Assembly: GCF_900110135.1 (NCBI RefSeq)
Contig: NZ_FOCO01000019.1
Coordinates: forward strand, 1 to 63,441
From: Pseudorhodobacter antarcticus
Lineage (GTDB): Bacteria; Pseudomonadota; Alphaproteobacteria; Rhodobacterales; Rhodobacteraceae
Direction of reading: 5' to 3'
DNA: 63,441 nucleotides
Shown here: one piece after another, positions 8,946-18,936 of the stretch
How positions within the stretch are numbered: position 1 is the stretch's first letter
How the letters are laid out: each line of letters starts with the position of its first letter
Notes under the pieces: model-generated
Database searches by the model: none
What the model was told of the DNA's origin: nothing
The model's input: the letters and a program-made list of their open reading frames with translations, nothing else
Position numbers and translations under genes: made by a program

Positions 8946-11129
8946 ATGACACAGGCTGATTTCCTCTCTGCCCCCTTTGCGCCCCCCGTGGCGCTGCCCG
9001 GCGTCGATCTGCGCGGCCCCGCCCGGTTTTTCAACCGCGAACTCAGCTGGCTCGCCTTCAACTGGCGCGTGCTGGATGAGGCGTCGAACCCCGCCGTGCC
9101 GCTGCTGGAACGTCTGCGCTTTCTCTCTATCTCCGCCACCAATCTGGATGAATTTTACACCGTCCGCGTGGCAGGCCACCGGGCCTTGATGCGCGGCGGC
9201 AAACCCGCGATGTCTGAAGATGGCCACACCCCCGCCCAGCAATTGGTGATGATCAATGAAAACGCGCGCCGCTTGCTGCAAGCCCAACAAACCGTTTTCA
9301 ACAAGCTGAAAAAGGAAATGGACGCGCAGGGCATCACCATCGTCACCCGCTCCAAACTCAACGCCCGCGACTTGAAATTTCTCGAAGATTACTTTGTAAA
9401 TAAGGTGTTCCCGGTCCTGTCGCCGCTTGCCATTGACCCCGCGCACCCGTTTCCCTTCATCCCCAACACCGGGTTTTGCCTCGCACTCGAACTGGAACGC
9501 GCCACCGACCACCGCGCGCTGCAAGCGTTGCTACCCATCCCCCAGCAAATCAACCGCTTTGTTCCGCTGCCCGCCAAGGATGGCGAGGCGCGTTTTTTGC
9601 CGCTCGAAGAACTCCTCCTCCTGCACCTTTCCATGCTTTTTCCCGGCTACACCGATCGCGGCCATTGCACCTTCCGCGTGCTGCGCGACAGCGACCTAGA
9701 GGTGGAGGATGAGGCCGAAGATCTGGTCCGCGAATTTGAAACCGCCCTAAAACGCCGCCGCCGGGGCGAGGTGATCCGCATGAAAATCAGCGCAGGTGCG
9801 CCGCATGATCTGCGCGCCCTGATCATGGGGGAACTTGGCGTCACCGACGATGATGTGGTCGAATTGCGCGGGCTTTTGGGCGTCGCCGACCTCAAGGAAT
9901 TGGTGCTGGACAGCCGCAAAGACCTGCAATGGCCCAAATTCACACCCCGCATCCCCGAACGCGTCCAAGACCACGAAGGCGATATGTTCGCCGCCATCCG
10001 CCAAAAGGATATGCTGCTGCACCATCCTTATGAAACCTTTGACATGGTCATCCGGTTTCTGGAACAGGCCGCGCGCGACCCCAATGTTTTGGCAATCAAA
10101 CAAACCCTCTACCGCACCAGCCACGACAGCCCCATCGTCGCCGCGTTATGTGAGGCGGCCGAAGCGGGCAAATCCGTGACTGCGCTGGTGGAGCTGAAAG
10201 CCCGGTTTGACGAGGCCGCAAACATTCGCCAATCGCGCCGCCTTGAACGCGCAGGCGCGCATGTGGTCTACGGCTTTATGACCCTGAAAACCCACGCGAA
10301 AATCAGCACCGTGGTGCGGCGTGAAGGTGACAATCTGGTCACCTACACCCATTACGGCACGGGCAATTACCACCCCATCACCGCCCGCATTTACACCGAT
10401 CTGTCGTTTTTCACCTGCGACCCCGCCTTGGGCCGTGATGCGACCAAAGTGTTCAACTACCTGTCTGGTTACGTCCAACCCGAAGGTTTGGAAAACCTCG
10501 CCATCGCGCCCAGCACCCTAAAACCCCGCCTGCTGGAACTGATCGCAGCGGAAGGCGACCACGCCCGCGCGGGCCGCCCGGCGGAAATCTGGGTCAAGGT
10601 CAACTCCCTTGTCGAACCCGATATCATCGACGCGCTTTACGCCGCCTCCGCCGCTGGCGTCAAAATCAGCCTTGTCGTGCGCGGCATTTGTGCGCTGCGC
10701 CCCGGCATCAAAGGGCTGTCCGAAAACATCCGCGTCAAATCCATCGTGGGCCGCTTCCTTGAACATTCCCGCATCGTCTGCTTTGGCAACGGCCACGGCC
10801 TGCCGTCCAAAAAGGCCCGCGTGTTTTTCTCCTCCGCCGATTGGATGGGCCGCAACCTGTCGCGCCGCGTAGAGACGTTGGTGGAGGCACATAACCCAAC
10901 AGTAAAAGCCCAAATCGTCAGCCAAATCATGGCCGCCAATATGGCGGATGAGGCGCAAAGCTGGGTCCTTGGCCCCAATGGCTGCTACACCCGCAGCCTA
11001 ACGCCAAAGGATGGTCGCCTGTTCAACTGCCACCGTTTCTTTATGGAAAACCCGTCCCTGTCCGGGCGCGGCAAAGTCGGTGCCAAGGATGTCCCAAAAC
11101 TGGCGCACAGCCGCGACGACACCCCTTAA
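8946..11129 (+). CDS. ppk1: Polyphosphate kinase 1
   Basis: A 727-residue PPK1, which reversibly makes polyphosphate from ATP. The start at 8946 (MTQADFLSAPF) is chosen because the N-domain motif RFFNRELSWLAFNWRVL follows at the expected distance. The frame upstream of it overlaps hdaA and is a shadow. The phospholipase-D-like catalytic domain shows ARFDEAANIRQSRRLERAG, then MTLKTHAKI with the autophosphorylated His, and VTYTHYGTGNYHPITARIYTD. The C-terminal domain has GRFLEHSRIVCFGNG and SSADWMGRNLSRRVE. All the known catalytic blocks are present. It lies 55 bases after hdaA and before ppx, so the synthesising and degrading enzymes are clustered. Confidence 0.96.
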   Translation: MTQADFLSAPFAPPVALPGVDLRGPARFFNRELSWLAFNWRVLDEASNPAVPLLERLRFLSISATNLDEFYTVRVAGHRALMRGGKPAMSEDGHTPAQQLVMINENARRLLQAQQTVFNKLKKEMDAQGITIVTRSKLNARDLKFLEDYFVNKVFPVLSPLAIDPAHPFPFIPNTGFCLALELERATDHRALQALLPIPQQINRFVPLPAKDGEARFLPLEELLLLHLSMLFPGYTDRGHCTFRVLRDSDLEVEDEAEDLVREFETALKRRRRGEVIRMKISAGAPHDLRALIMGELGVTDDDVVELRGLLGVADLKELVLDSRKDLQWPKFTPRIPERVQDHEGDMFAAIRQKDMLLHHPYETFDMVIRFLEQAARDPNVLAIKQTLYRTSHDSPIVAALCEAAEAGKSVTALVELKARFDEAANIRQSRRLERAGAHVVYGFMTLKTHAKISTVVRREGDNLVTYTHYGTGNYHPITARIYTDLSFFTCDPALGRDATKVFNYLSGYVQPEGLENLAIAPSTLKPRLLELIAAEGDHARAGRPAEIWVKVNSLVEPDIIDALYAASAAGVKISLVVRGICALRPGIKGLSENIRVKSIVGRFLEHSRIVCFGNGHGLPSKKARVFFSSADWMGRNLSRRVETLVEAHNPTVKAQIVSQIMAANMADEAQSWVLGPNGCYTRSLTPKDGRLFNCHRFFMENPSLSGRGKVGAKDVPKLAHSRDDTP

Positions 11130-11216
11130 CCACTTGGCCAATCGAACGGCATGAATCGTTGACCTCCACGCTGCAACGCGGCAAAGTCTGCGCGCAATAA
11201 CCAAAAGCAGATGATA

Positions 11217-12818
11217 ATGGCGCAAACGACCAAGACCAAAGCCCCCAAAACCCAAAAGCCCACACCTGCGCTTGATGATGGTGGCCCCTTTGGTCGCTCC
11301 CTGCTCGATGATCCGCAGGTCCGCGCCCTCAGCCGCTTTGGCGTGGTCGATGTCGGTTCCAACTCGGTGCGGATGGTGGTGTTTGACGGGGCCGCGCGCT
11401 CACCCGCCTATTTTTACAACGAAAAACTGATGGCGGGCTTGGGCAAGGGCCTTGCCGAAACCGGAAAACTGAACGTTGAAGGCAAAAAGCGCGCTCTGAT
11501 CGCGCTGAAACGCTTTGCCATTCTGGCCCGCGGCATGGGCATATCGCCGCTCACCTGCGTCGCCACGGCGGCCGTGCGCGAGGCCAGTGATGGCCCCGAA
11601 TTTGCCGCCCTTGTGCTGGCCGAAACCGGCCTAAAACTCTGGGTCGTGAATGGCGAGGAGGAGGCGCGCCTGTCCGCCCAAGGTGTGCTGCTGGGCTGGC
11701 CCGAGGCGAAGGGCATTGTTTGCGACATTGGCGGCAACTCCATGGAAATGGCGCGCATCGGCAATGGCAAGGTCGGCACCCGCGCCACATCCCCGCTTGG
11801 CCCCTTCCGTCTGCAACAGGTCGAAGGCGGCGTGGAAAAACGCCGTTTGCTGATCGACCGCGTGCTGAAAAAACTGAAATCCAAACTGGAACCCGATGGC
11901 GACCGCATTTATCTGGTCGGCGGCTCGTGGCGGGTCATCGCGCGTCTGGATATGGAGCGGCGCAACTATCCCCTCACCGTTTTGCACGAATACCGCATGA
12001 CCCCGCAGTCGGTGCTGGACACGCTGGATTGGATCGCGGTGTCCGACCCCGCCATGCTGCGCGCCCGCACGGGCACTGGCGCCGAACGCATGGCGCTGGT
12101 CCCGCTTGCGTCCGAGGTGTTGCGCGAAATGATCCGCATTTTCAAACCCCGCGAAATCGACGTGTCCAGCTATGGCATTCGCGAAGGGCTGCTCTACGAA
12201 CAAATGCACGAAAAACTGCGCGCCCGCGACCCGTTGATCGAGGCGGCGCGCGCCACCGAAATCACCTCCGCGCGCCTGCCCGGTTTTGGCAAAAAGCTGT
12301 TCAATTTCCTGCTGCCCATCTTCAAAACCGCCACCGCCGAGGAGATGCGCCTGATCAAAGCAGCTTGCCTGCTCCACGACACCACATGGCGCGCCCATCC
12401 CGATTACCGCGCCGAAGTGTGCTTTGACAACGCCACCCGCGCCAATCTGGGCGGGCTTGACCATCCGGGCCGCGTGTTTTTGGGCCTGTCCTTGCTGCAC
12501 CGCTATAAAAACAGCCGCGCCGGGTCGCGCCTTGAACCCCTGTTTCGCCTGCTGACCGACGATCAGATCCAAAAGGCCGAAGTGCTGGGCAAGGCCATGC
12601 GGTTCGGTGCCATGTTTTCCGCCACAGGCCCCGAAAACGCAGGCAGCCTGCAATGGTTCCCGCGCAAAAAGGTGCTGGAACTGACCCTAACCCCCATGGG
12701 CCGCGACCTGTTTGGCGAGGTGACAGAGGCGCGGTTTCGCTCCTTTGCCACCGCCTTGCGCGCAATTCCCGTGGTGATCGACGGCCCCGCAATCACCGAA
12801 AACGCCCCCGATGTTTAA
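11217..12818 (+). CDS. ppx: Exopolyphosphatase, Ppx/GppA family
   Basis: About 533 residues. The start is either the ATG at 11211 or the one at 11217 (MAQTTKTKAP); the latter is given. The ASKHA-fold phosphatase domain shows VVDVGSNSVRMVVFDG (phosphate 1), VATAAVREASDGPEF, CDIGGNSMEMARIGNGK (phosphate 2) and YLVGGSWRVIARL. A C-terminal HD-like helical domain follows (KAACLLHDTTWRAHPDYR). Ppx releases terminal phosphate from polyphosphate, and GppA-type members also hydrolyse pppGpp. The N-terminal 40 residues before the catalytic core are a low-complexity extension. The last bases overlap the next start at 12811. Confidence 0.93.
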   Translation: MAQTTKTKAPKTQKPTPALDDGGPFGRSLLDDPQVRALSRFGVVDVGSNSVRMVVFDGAARSPAYFYNEKLMAGLGKGLAETGKLNVEGKKRALIALKRFAILARGMGISPLTCVATAAVREASDGPEFAALVLAETGLKLWVVNGEEEARLSAQGVLLGWPEAKGIVCDIGGNSMEMARIGNGKVGTRATSPLGPFRLQQVEGGVEKRRLLIDRVLKKLKSKLEPDGDRIYLVGGSWRVIARLDMERRNYPLTVLHEYRMTPQSVLDTLDWIAVSDPAMLRARTGTGAERMALVPLASEVLREMIRIFKPREIDVSSYGIREGLLYEQMHEKLRARDPLIEAARATEITSARLPGFGKKLFNFLLPIFKTATAEEMRLIKAACLLHDTTWRAHPDYRAEVCFDNATRANLGGLDHPGRVFLGLSLLHRYKNSRAGSRLEPLFRLLTDDQIQKAEVLGKAMRFGAMFSATGPENAGSLQWFPRKKVLELTLTPMGRDLFGEVTEARFRSFATALRAIPVVIDGPAITENAPDV

Positions 12819-13416
12819 GCTCGATCATCTGGCGGTCTCCGCCACCAATTTGGCCGAAGGTGCGTTATGGCTAGAATCCACCCTTGGCGTCCCCCTCGCG
12901 CCGGGCGGTGAACATCCCCACATGTCCACCCACAACCGCTTGTTAAACCTTGGGGATTTGTACCTAGAGGTGATTGCGATCAACCCCGCAGCCCCCACCC
13001 CACCGCATCCGCGTTGGTTCGATTTGGACAATTACACCGGGCAGCCCCGGCTGACCAATTGGATCATCGCCTGCGATGATCTGGACGCAGGGCTGGCCCA
13101 ACTGCCCGGCAGCGGCCAGGCCACCGACCTTGCACGCGGCGATTTGCGCTGGCGCATGGCCATTCCCGCAGACGGTCGCCTGCCCTACGGCGGCGCACAT
13201 CCCGCCCTGTTGCAATGGATGGGCAGCGCCCATCCCGCGCACCGCCTGCCCGACCAAGCCGTGCGCCTTACCACCCTCCACATCACCACCCCCGATGCAC
13301 ATGCGCTGCAAACATCGCTGGCCGGGCTTACCGATCCGCGCTTGCACATCGCCCACGGGCATCACGCCCTGCGCGCCGAATTTGCCACCCCAAACGGACC
13401 GCGCGTGCTGGAATGA
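12811..13416 (+). CDS. VOC-family (glyoxalase-like) protein
   Basis: A 201-residue protein starting MFKLDHLAVSATNLAEGALWLE, which fits the first beta-alpha-beta of a glyoxalase/bleomycin-resistance (vicinal oxygen chelate) fold with His as first metal ligand. Further on come GGEHPHMSTHNRLLNLGDLYLEVIAI and a second module including LTTLHITTPDAHALQTSLAGL. This arrangement matches the Glyoxalase_3-like families, whose substrates are mostly unknown. It overlaps the ppx end by 8 bases and the GNAT start by 4 bases, so it is translated from the ppk/ppx run. Confidence 0.8.
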   Translation: MFKLDHLAVSATNLAEGALWLESTLGVPLAPGGEHPHMSTHNRLLNLGDLYLEVIAINPAAPTPPHPRWFDLDNYTGQPRLTNWIIACDDLDAGLAQLPGSGQATDLARGDLRWRMAIPADGRLPYGGAHPALLQWMGSAHPAHRLPDQAVRLTTLHITTPDAHALQTSLAGLTDPRLHIAHGHHALRAEFATPNGPRVLE

Positions 13417-13898
13417 TCCGCCCCGCGACCAGTGCCGATGTGCCCGCGATTGCCGCGATCATGAACCAAGTGATCGCCGAAACAACCATCACCGTCACAA
13501 GCGTCCTTAAATCCCACGCCGATGTGGCGGCCATGATCACCGAACGCCGCGCGCTGGGGTTTGACACTTTTGTCGCCGACCTTGACGGCATCAAAGGCTA
13601 TGCCACCTATGCGCAATTTCGCCCCTCACCCGGTTATCTGCGCACGATGGAACACTCGCTTGCCCTGTCGCCCGCCGCCCACGGCCTCGGGTTTGGCCGC
13701 GCGTTGATGCATGCCGTCGAATCCAATGCCGCCGCCGCGGGCGCGCATGTCATGATCGCCGCAATCACCGCCGACAACACGACCAGCATCGCCTTTCACG
13801 CCCGCTTGGGCTACGCGCAGGCAGGGCTTTTGCCGCAAGTCGGCTATAAATTCGGCCGCTATCACGACCTTGTGCTGATGCAGAAATTCCTGACCTAA
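13413..13898 (+). CDS. GNAT-family N-acetyltransferase
   Basis: 161 residues from the ATG at 13413, which overlaps the stop of the VOC gene (ATGA). It begins MIRPATSADVPAIAAIMNQV and has the acetyl-CoA-binding core HSLALSPAAHGLGFGRALMHAVES, followed by IAAITADNTTSIAFHARLGY and GRYHDLVLMQK. This pattern is that of the phosphinothricin/methionine-sulfoximine acetyltransferase branch. The QxxGxG/A loop is present in altered form (HGLGFGRAL). It probably acetylates a small amine or amino-acid analogue; the substrate is not inferable. Confidence 0.87.
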   Translation: MIRPATSADVPAIAAIMNQVIAETTITVTSVLKSHADVAAMITERRALGFDTFVADLDGIKGYATYAQFRPSPGYLRTMEHSLALSPAAHGLGFGRALMHAVESNAAAAGAHVMIAAITADNTTSIAFHARLGYAQAGLLPQVGYKFGRYHDLVLMQKFLT

Positions 13899-13929
13899 CA
13901 TCGCCCCCGCTTCCAAGGTATAAGGCCGC

Positions 13930-14634
13930 ATGGAAACCTCAATCTGGACCCGTATCAACGACGCGCTGGCCGCTTTGGCGGCGGGCGAAGGTTTGTCAGT
14001 GGTCCTTGACCGCCTGCGCGGCGCGAAAATCGACACGCCCGAACGCTCTGTCAATTTCACCATCGCGGTCATCGCTTTGGGCGCAAAAATGGCCAAGGCC
14101 GATGGGCAAGTTACCCGCAATGAAGTCACCGCCTTTCGCCGCCTGTTCACCGTCCCGCCCGAAGAGGAGGCGAACGCCGCCCGCGTGTTCAACCTCGCGC
14201 GCCAGGACGTGGCAGGATTTGATGCCTATGCCCATAAAATCGCAGCCCTTTTCCCCGATGAAGGCCGCCAAACCCTGATTGACCTGCTGGAAGGGTTGTT
14301 CACCATCGCGATGGCCGATGGCGAATACCACCCGAATGAAGATGCGTTCTTGGCCGAAGTCGCCCGCATTTTCGGCCTTGGCGACCCGTGCTTTCGCAGC
14401 TTGCGCGCGCGGTTCGTCGAAGGCGCGCCGCGCGACCCTTACGATGTGCTGGGTGTGGCCCCCGGCGCCCCGATTGCAGATGTGCGCGCCGCATGGAAAC
14501 AGGCCGTGCGCGACAGCCACCCCGACCGCATGATCGCGCGCGGCGTCCCGCCCGAGGCCGTCGAACTCGCCAGCCGCCGCATGATCGACATCAACGCGGC
14601 ATGGGAAGAGATTAATGGAAAACGCGCGGCATGA
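13930..14634 (+). CDS. TerB/DjlA-like co-chaperone with C-terminal J domain
   Basis: 234 residues. Residues about 30-145 form a TerB/DjlA-type helical domain (VIALGAKMAKADGQVTRNEV and TIAMADGEYHPNEDAFLAEV, each with acidic metal-binding-like DG motifs). Residues about 170-230 are a J domain (DPYDVLGVAPGAPIADVRAAWK, with the HPD tripeptide at 197-199). The combination is that of DjlA, but the N-terminal membrane anchor of E. coli DjlA is absent, so a cytosolic co-chaperone stimulating DnaK is likely. Its stop overlaps the next start (ATGA). Confidence 0.88.
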   Translation: METSIWTRINDALAALAAGEGLSVVLDRLRGAKIDTPERSVNFTIAVIALGAKMAKADGQVTRNEVTAFRRLFTVPPEEEANAARVFNLARQDVAGFDAYAHKIAALFPDEGRQTLIDLLEGLFTIAMADGEYHPNEDAFLAEVARIFGLGDPCFRSLRARFVEGAPRDPYDVLGVAPGAPIADVRAAWKQAVRDSHPDRMIARGVPPEAVELASRRMIDINAAWEEINGKRAA

Positions 14635-15689
14635 AACCCCTGCGCCTTGCCACCTATAACGTCGAATGGTTCAACGCCCTGTTTGATGATGATGGCAATC
14701 TGTTGGACGACATCCAACGCTCCGCCCGGCATGACATCACGCGGGGCGAACAACTGGCCGCCCTTGCGGCCGTGTTCACCGCGATGGACGCCGATGGGGT
14801 GATGATTATTGAAGCACCCGATACCGGATCGCGCCGCAAAACCACCCAGGCGCTGGAAAATTTCGCGGCGCGCTGTGGGTTGCGCACCACCCGCGCGCTG
14901 CACGGCTTCACCTCAGACACCGAACAAGAAATCGCGTTTCTCTATGACCCGACCCGTCTCACGGCCACCCACGCCCCCCAAGGGGCACCCCCCTCCTCCC
15001 ACGGCGATGCGGGGGGCGTGCAGCGCTTTGACGGGGTGTTTTGGCACGACCTGAACACCGACGCCCGCCCCGAACGCATCCGCTTTTCCAAACCCCCGTT
15101 GGAGGTGGCGGTGACCGACCGCGCAACAGGCCAAGCCCTGCACCTAATCGGCGTTCACGCCAAATCAAAATCGCCCCACGGCGGGCGCAACCCCGCCCAA
15201 ATGAACCGTATCGCGATTGAAAACCGCCGCAAACAACTGGCGCAATGCTTGTGGCTGCGCGCGCGGGTGGATGTGCATCTGGACGCGGGCGATGCGCTGA
15301 TTGTGATGGGCGATTTCAACGACGGGCCGGGATTGGACGACTATGAAAAACTGTTTGGCAAATCCGGCATCGAAATTGTGATCGGCACCGACGGCCCCGT
15401 TGATCGCCAAATGGCAGAGCCTTTTGCCCAAATGATCTTGTCCCGCCGCTTGGGGTTAAGCCCCACATCCGCACGGTTTTACGACCCCGCGCACAAACGC
15501 TATTTTGGCGCGATGCTTGATTTTATCCTGCTGTCCCCCGGTTTGGCGGCAACGTCGACGCCCGAATGGCGCATCTGGCACCCGCTGGATGATCCGGCCT
15601 GTTGGGGCGATCCCGCCTTGCGCACAGCCCTGCTGGCGGCATCCGACCATTTCCCCGTCACGCTGGACCTCGTCCCCCCCGCGCGTTGA
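14631..15689 (+). CDS. Endonuclease/exonuclease/phosphatase (EEP) family protein
   Basis: 352 residues with the EEP fold: LRLATYNVEWFNALF at the N-terminus, GVMIIEAPDTGS in place of the usual metal-binding Glu segment, HLIGVHAKSKS, ALIVMGDFNDGPGLDDYEKL and the final SDHFPVTLDLV. The key Asn, Asp and His of the family are therefore present. No signal peptide is seen. EEP members include DNA repair nucleases and phosphoesterases, so the substrate is open. Start and stop overlaps with the TerB/J-domain gene indicate co-translation. Confidence 0.85.
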   Translation: MKPLRLATYNVEWFNALFDDDGNLLDDIQRSARHDITRGEQLAALAAVFTAMDADGVMIIEAPDTGSRRKTTQALENFAARCGLRTTRALHGFTSDTEQEIAFLYDPTRLTATHAPQGAPPSSHGDAGGVQRFDGVFWHDLNTDARPERIRFSKPPLEVAVTDRATGQALHLIGVHAKSKSPHGGRNPAQMNRIAIENRRKQLAQCLWLRARVDVHLDAGDALIVMGDFNDGPGLDDYEKLFGKSGIEIVIGTDGPVDRQMAEPFAQMILSRRLGLSPTSARFYDPAHKRYFGAMLDFILLSPGLAATSTPEWRIWHPLDDPACWGDPALRTALLAASDHFPVTLDLVPPAR

Positions 15690-15730
15690 AAGGGCTGGAC
15701 ATGCGGCCCCCCCCTCCCCATATCTGCAAT

Positions 15731-16129
15731 ATGAAACACATCCTCGCCCCCCTTGCCCTGGCGATTTTGCTGGCAACCCCTGCCATGCCCCAAGACACTT
15801 CGCCCACCCTGCCTCCGGGACCAAACGACGGCTTGGGCCTGATTGATCGTGGCATGCGGTTGCTGTTTGAAGGGTTGATGCAAGACGTCGAACCCGCCCT
15901 TGAGGATATGGCCGAAGCGATGAAGTCGCTGCAACCCATGGCGCGGCAATTGGCAGACCTGATCGGCGATGTGCAATATTACGATGCGCCGCAACGGTTG
16001 GAAAACGGCGATATCATCATTCGGCGCAAAGCGGATGCGCCGCCCCCGCCCGCGCTGCTGCCCGCCCTTCCCAAACCCGACGCAAACCCAGCCATTGATC
16101 AATCGCCCGACGGCCAGATCGAGCTGTGA
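15731..16129 (+). CDS. Small secreted hypothetical protein
   Basis: 132 residues from the ATG at 15731 (MKHILAPLALAILLATPAMP), a clear signal peptide ending near residue 20. The mature part is acidic and helical (LIDRGMRLLFEGLMQDVEPALEDMAEAMKSLQPMARQLADLI), followed by YYDAPQRLENGDIIIRRK and a Pro-rich tail. I know this as a conserved Rhodobacterales protein that databases sometimes label 'AAA+ family ATPase'. No Walker motif is present, so that label would be wrong. Function unknown, probably periplasmic. Confidence 0.7.
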   Translation: MKHILAPLALAILLATPAMPQDTSPTLPPGPNDGLGLIDRGMRLLFEGLMQDVEPALEDMAEAMKSLQPMARQLADLIGDVQYYDAPQRLENGDIIIRRKADAPPPPALLPALPKPDANPAIDQSPDGQIEL

Positions 16130-16150
16130 TGGGTTATTAAGGGTGAAAAA

Positions 16151-16219
16151 GGGGGCTGTTTGCCCCCTCGGGGCTGCGCCCCTCACCCCCAAAGGTATTT
16201 TAGCCAAGATGAATGGGGG
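16151..16219. terminator. Hairpin cluster at a convergent junction, with AGGTATTTTAGCCAAG loop
   Basis: Three stem-loops lie between the secreted-protein gene (+) and the mutase gene (-). They are GGGGGC/GCCCCC (16151-16167), GGGGC/GCCCC (16170-16182) and CCCCCA/TGGGGG (16186-16219). The loop of the third contains AGGTATTTTAGCCAAG. A near-identical hairpin occurs at 48095-48129. It probably works as a two-way terminator. Confidence 0.55.
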
Positions 16220-16221
16220 CG

Positions 16222-18351
<2,130 letters not shown>

Positions 18352-18447
18352 GGCAATTCCCTTTCCTTCGCGTCAAAGGCCGCGCCCATGACATTCTTTC
18401 TTTGGTTTGCGGCCATTACACCCTATATCTGGGGTGAAGGAGACCGC

Positions 18448-18891
18448 ATGAAACGACTTCAAATTCTTGTTCTCACAGCGCTTTTGCCGCTGATGGCCCA
18501 CACCGCCGCCGCCCAAGAGGAGCCGCTGGTTGTACTGGATGCCGCAGGCGTCACGCTGTCCGAATTTCTCTGGCTCAAACGCCCGGTTGTGGTGTTTGCT
18601 GACAGCCCCAATGACCCATCCGTGGCCACGCAATTGGAATATTTGGCCCAACGTCCCGGCCAATTGGCCGAACGCGACGTGGTGGTGATCGTCGACACCA
18701 ACCCCGCCGCCAAAGGGTCCATCCGCACCACCTTGCGCCCGCGCGGGTTTTCACTCGTGCTGATGGACAAGGATGGCGGCGTGGAAATTCGCAAACCAAG
18801 GCCCTGGGATGTGCGCGAGATTACCCGCGCCATTGATAAATTCCCATTGACCCGCCAAGAGGCACTGGAACGCTTCCCGGCGGGGCGGTAA
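18448..18891 (+). CDS. DUF4174 secreted protein
   Basis: 147 residues from the ATG at 18448, preceded by GAAGGAGA. The much longer open frame upstream is antisense to the mutase and rejected. A signal peptide (MKRLQILVLTALLPLMAHTA, then AAA) precedes a thioredoxin-like fold segment: LSEFLWLKRPVVVFADSPNDPSVATQLEYL, RDVVVIVDTNP, FSLVLMDKDGGVEIRKPRPWDVREITRAIDKFPLTRQE. The last block is the signature of DUF4174. Function unknown, periplasmic. It is the only rightward gene within the pcc/mutase block. Confidence 0.82.
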   Translation: MKRLQILVLTALLPLMAHTAAAQEEPLVVLDAAGVTLSEFLWLKRPVVVFADSPNDPSVATQLEYLAQRPGQLAERDVVVIVDTNPAAKGSIRTTLRPRGFSLVLMDKDGGVEIRKPRPWDVREITRAIDKFPLTRQEALERFPAGR

Positions 18892-18936
18892 CCCCAACCC
18901 CCTGTTTTTACAGCAAAAATTGGGGGGCGGACCACC

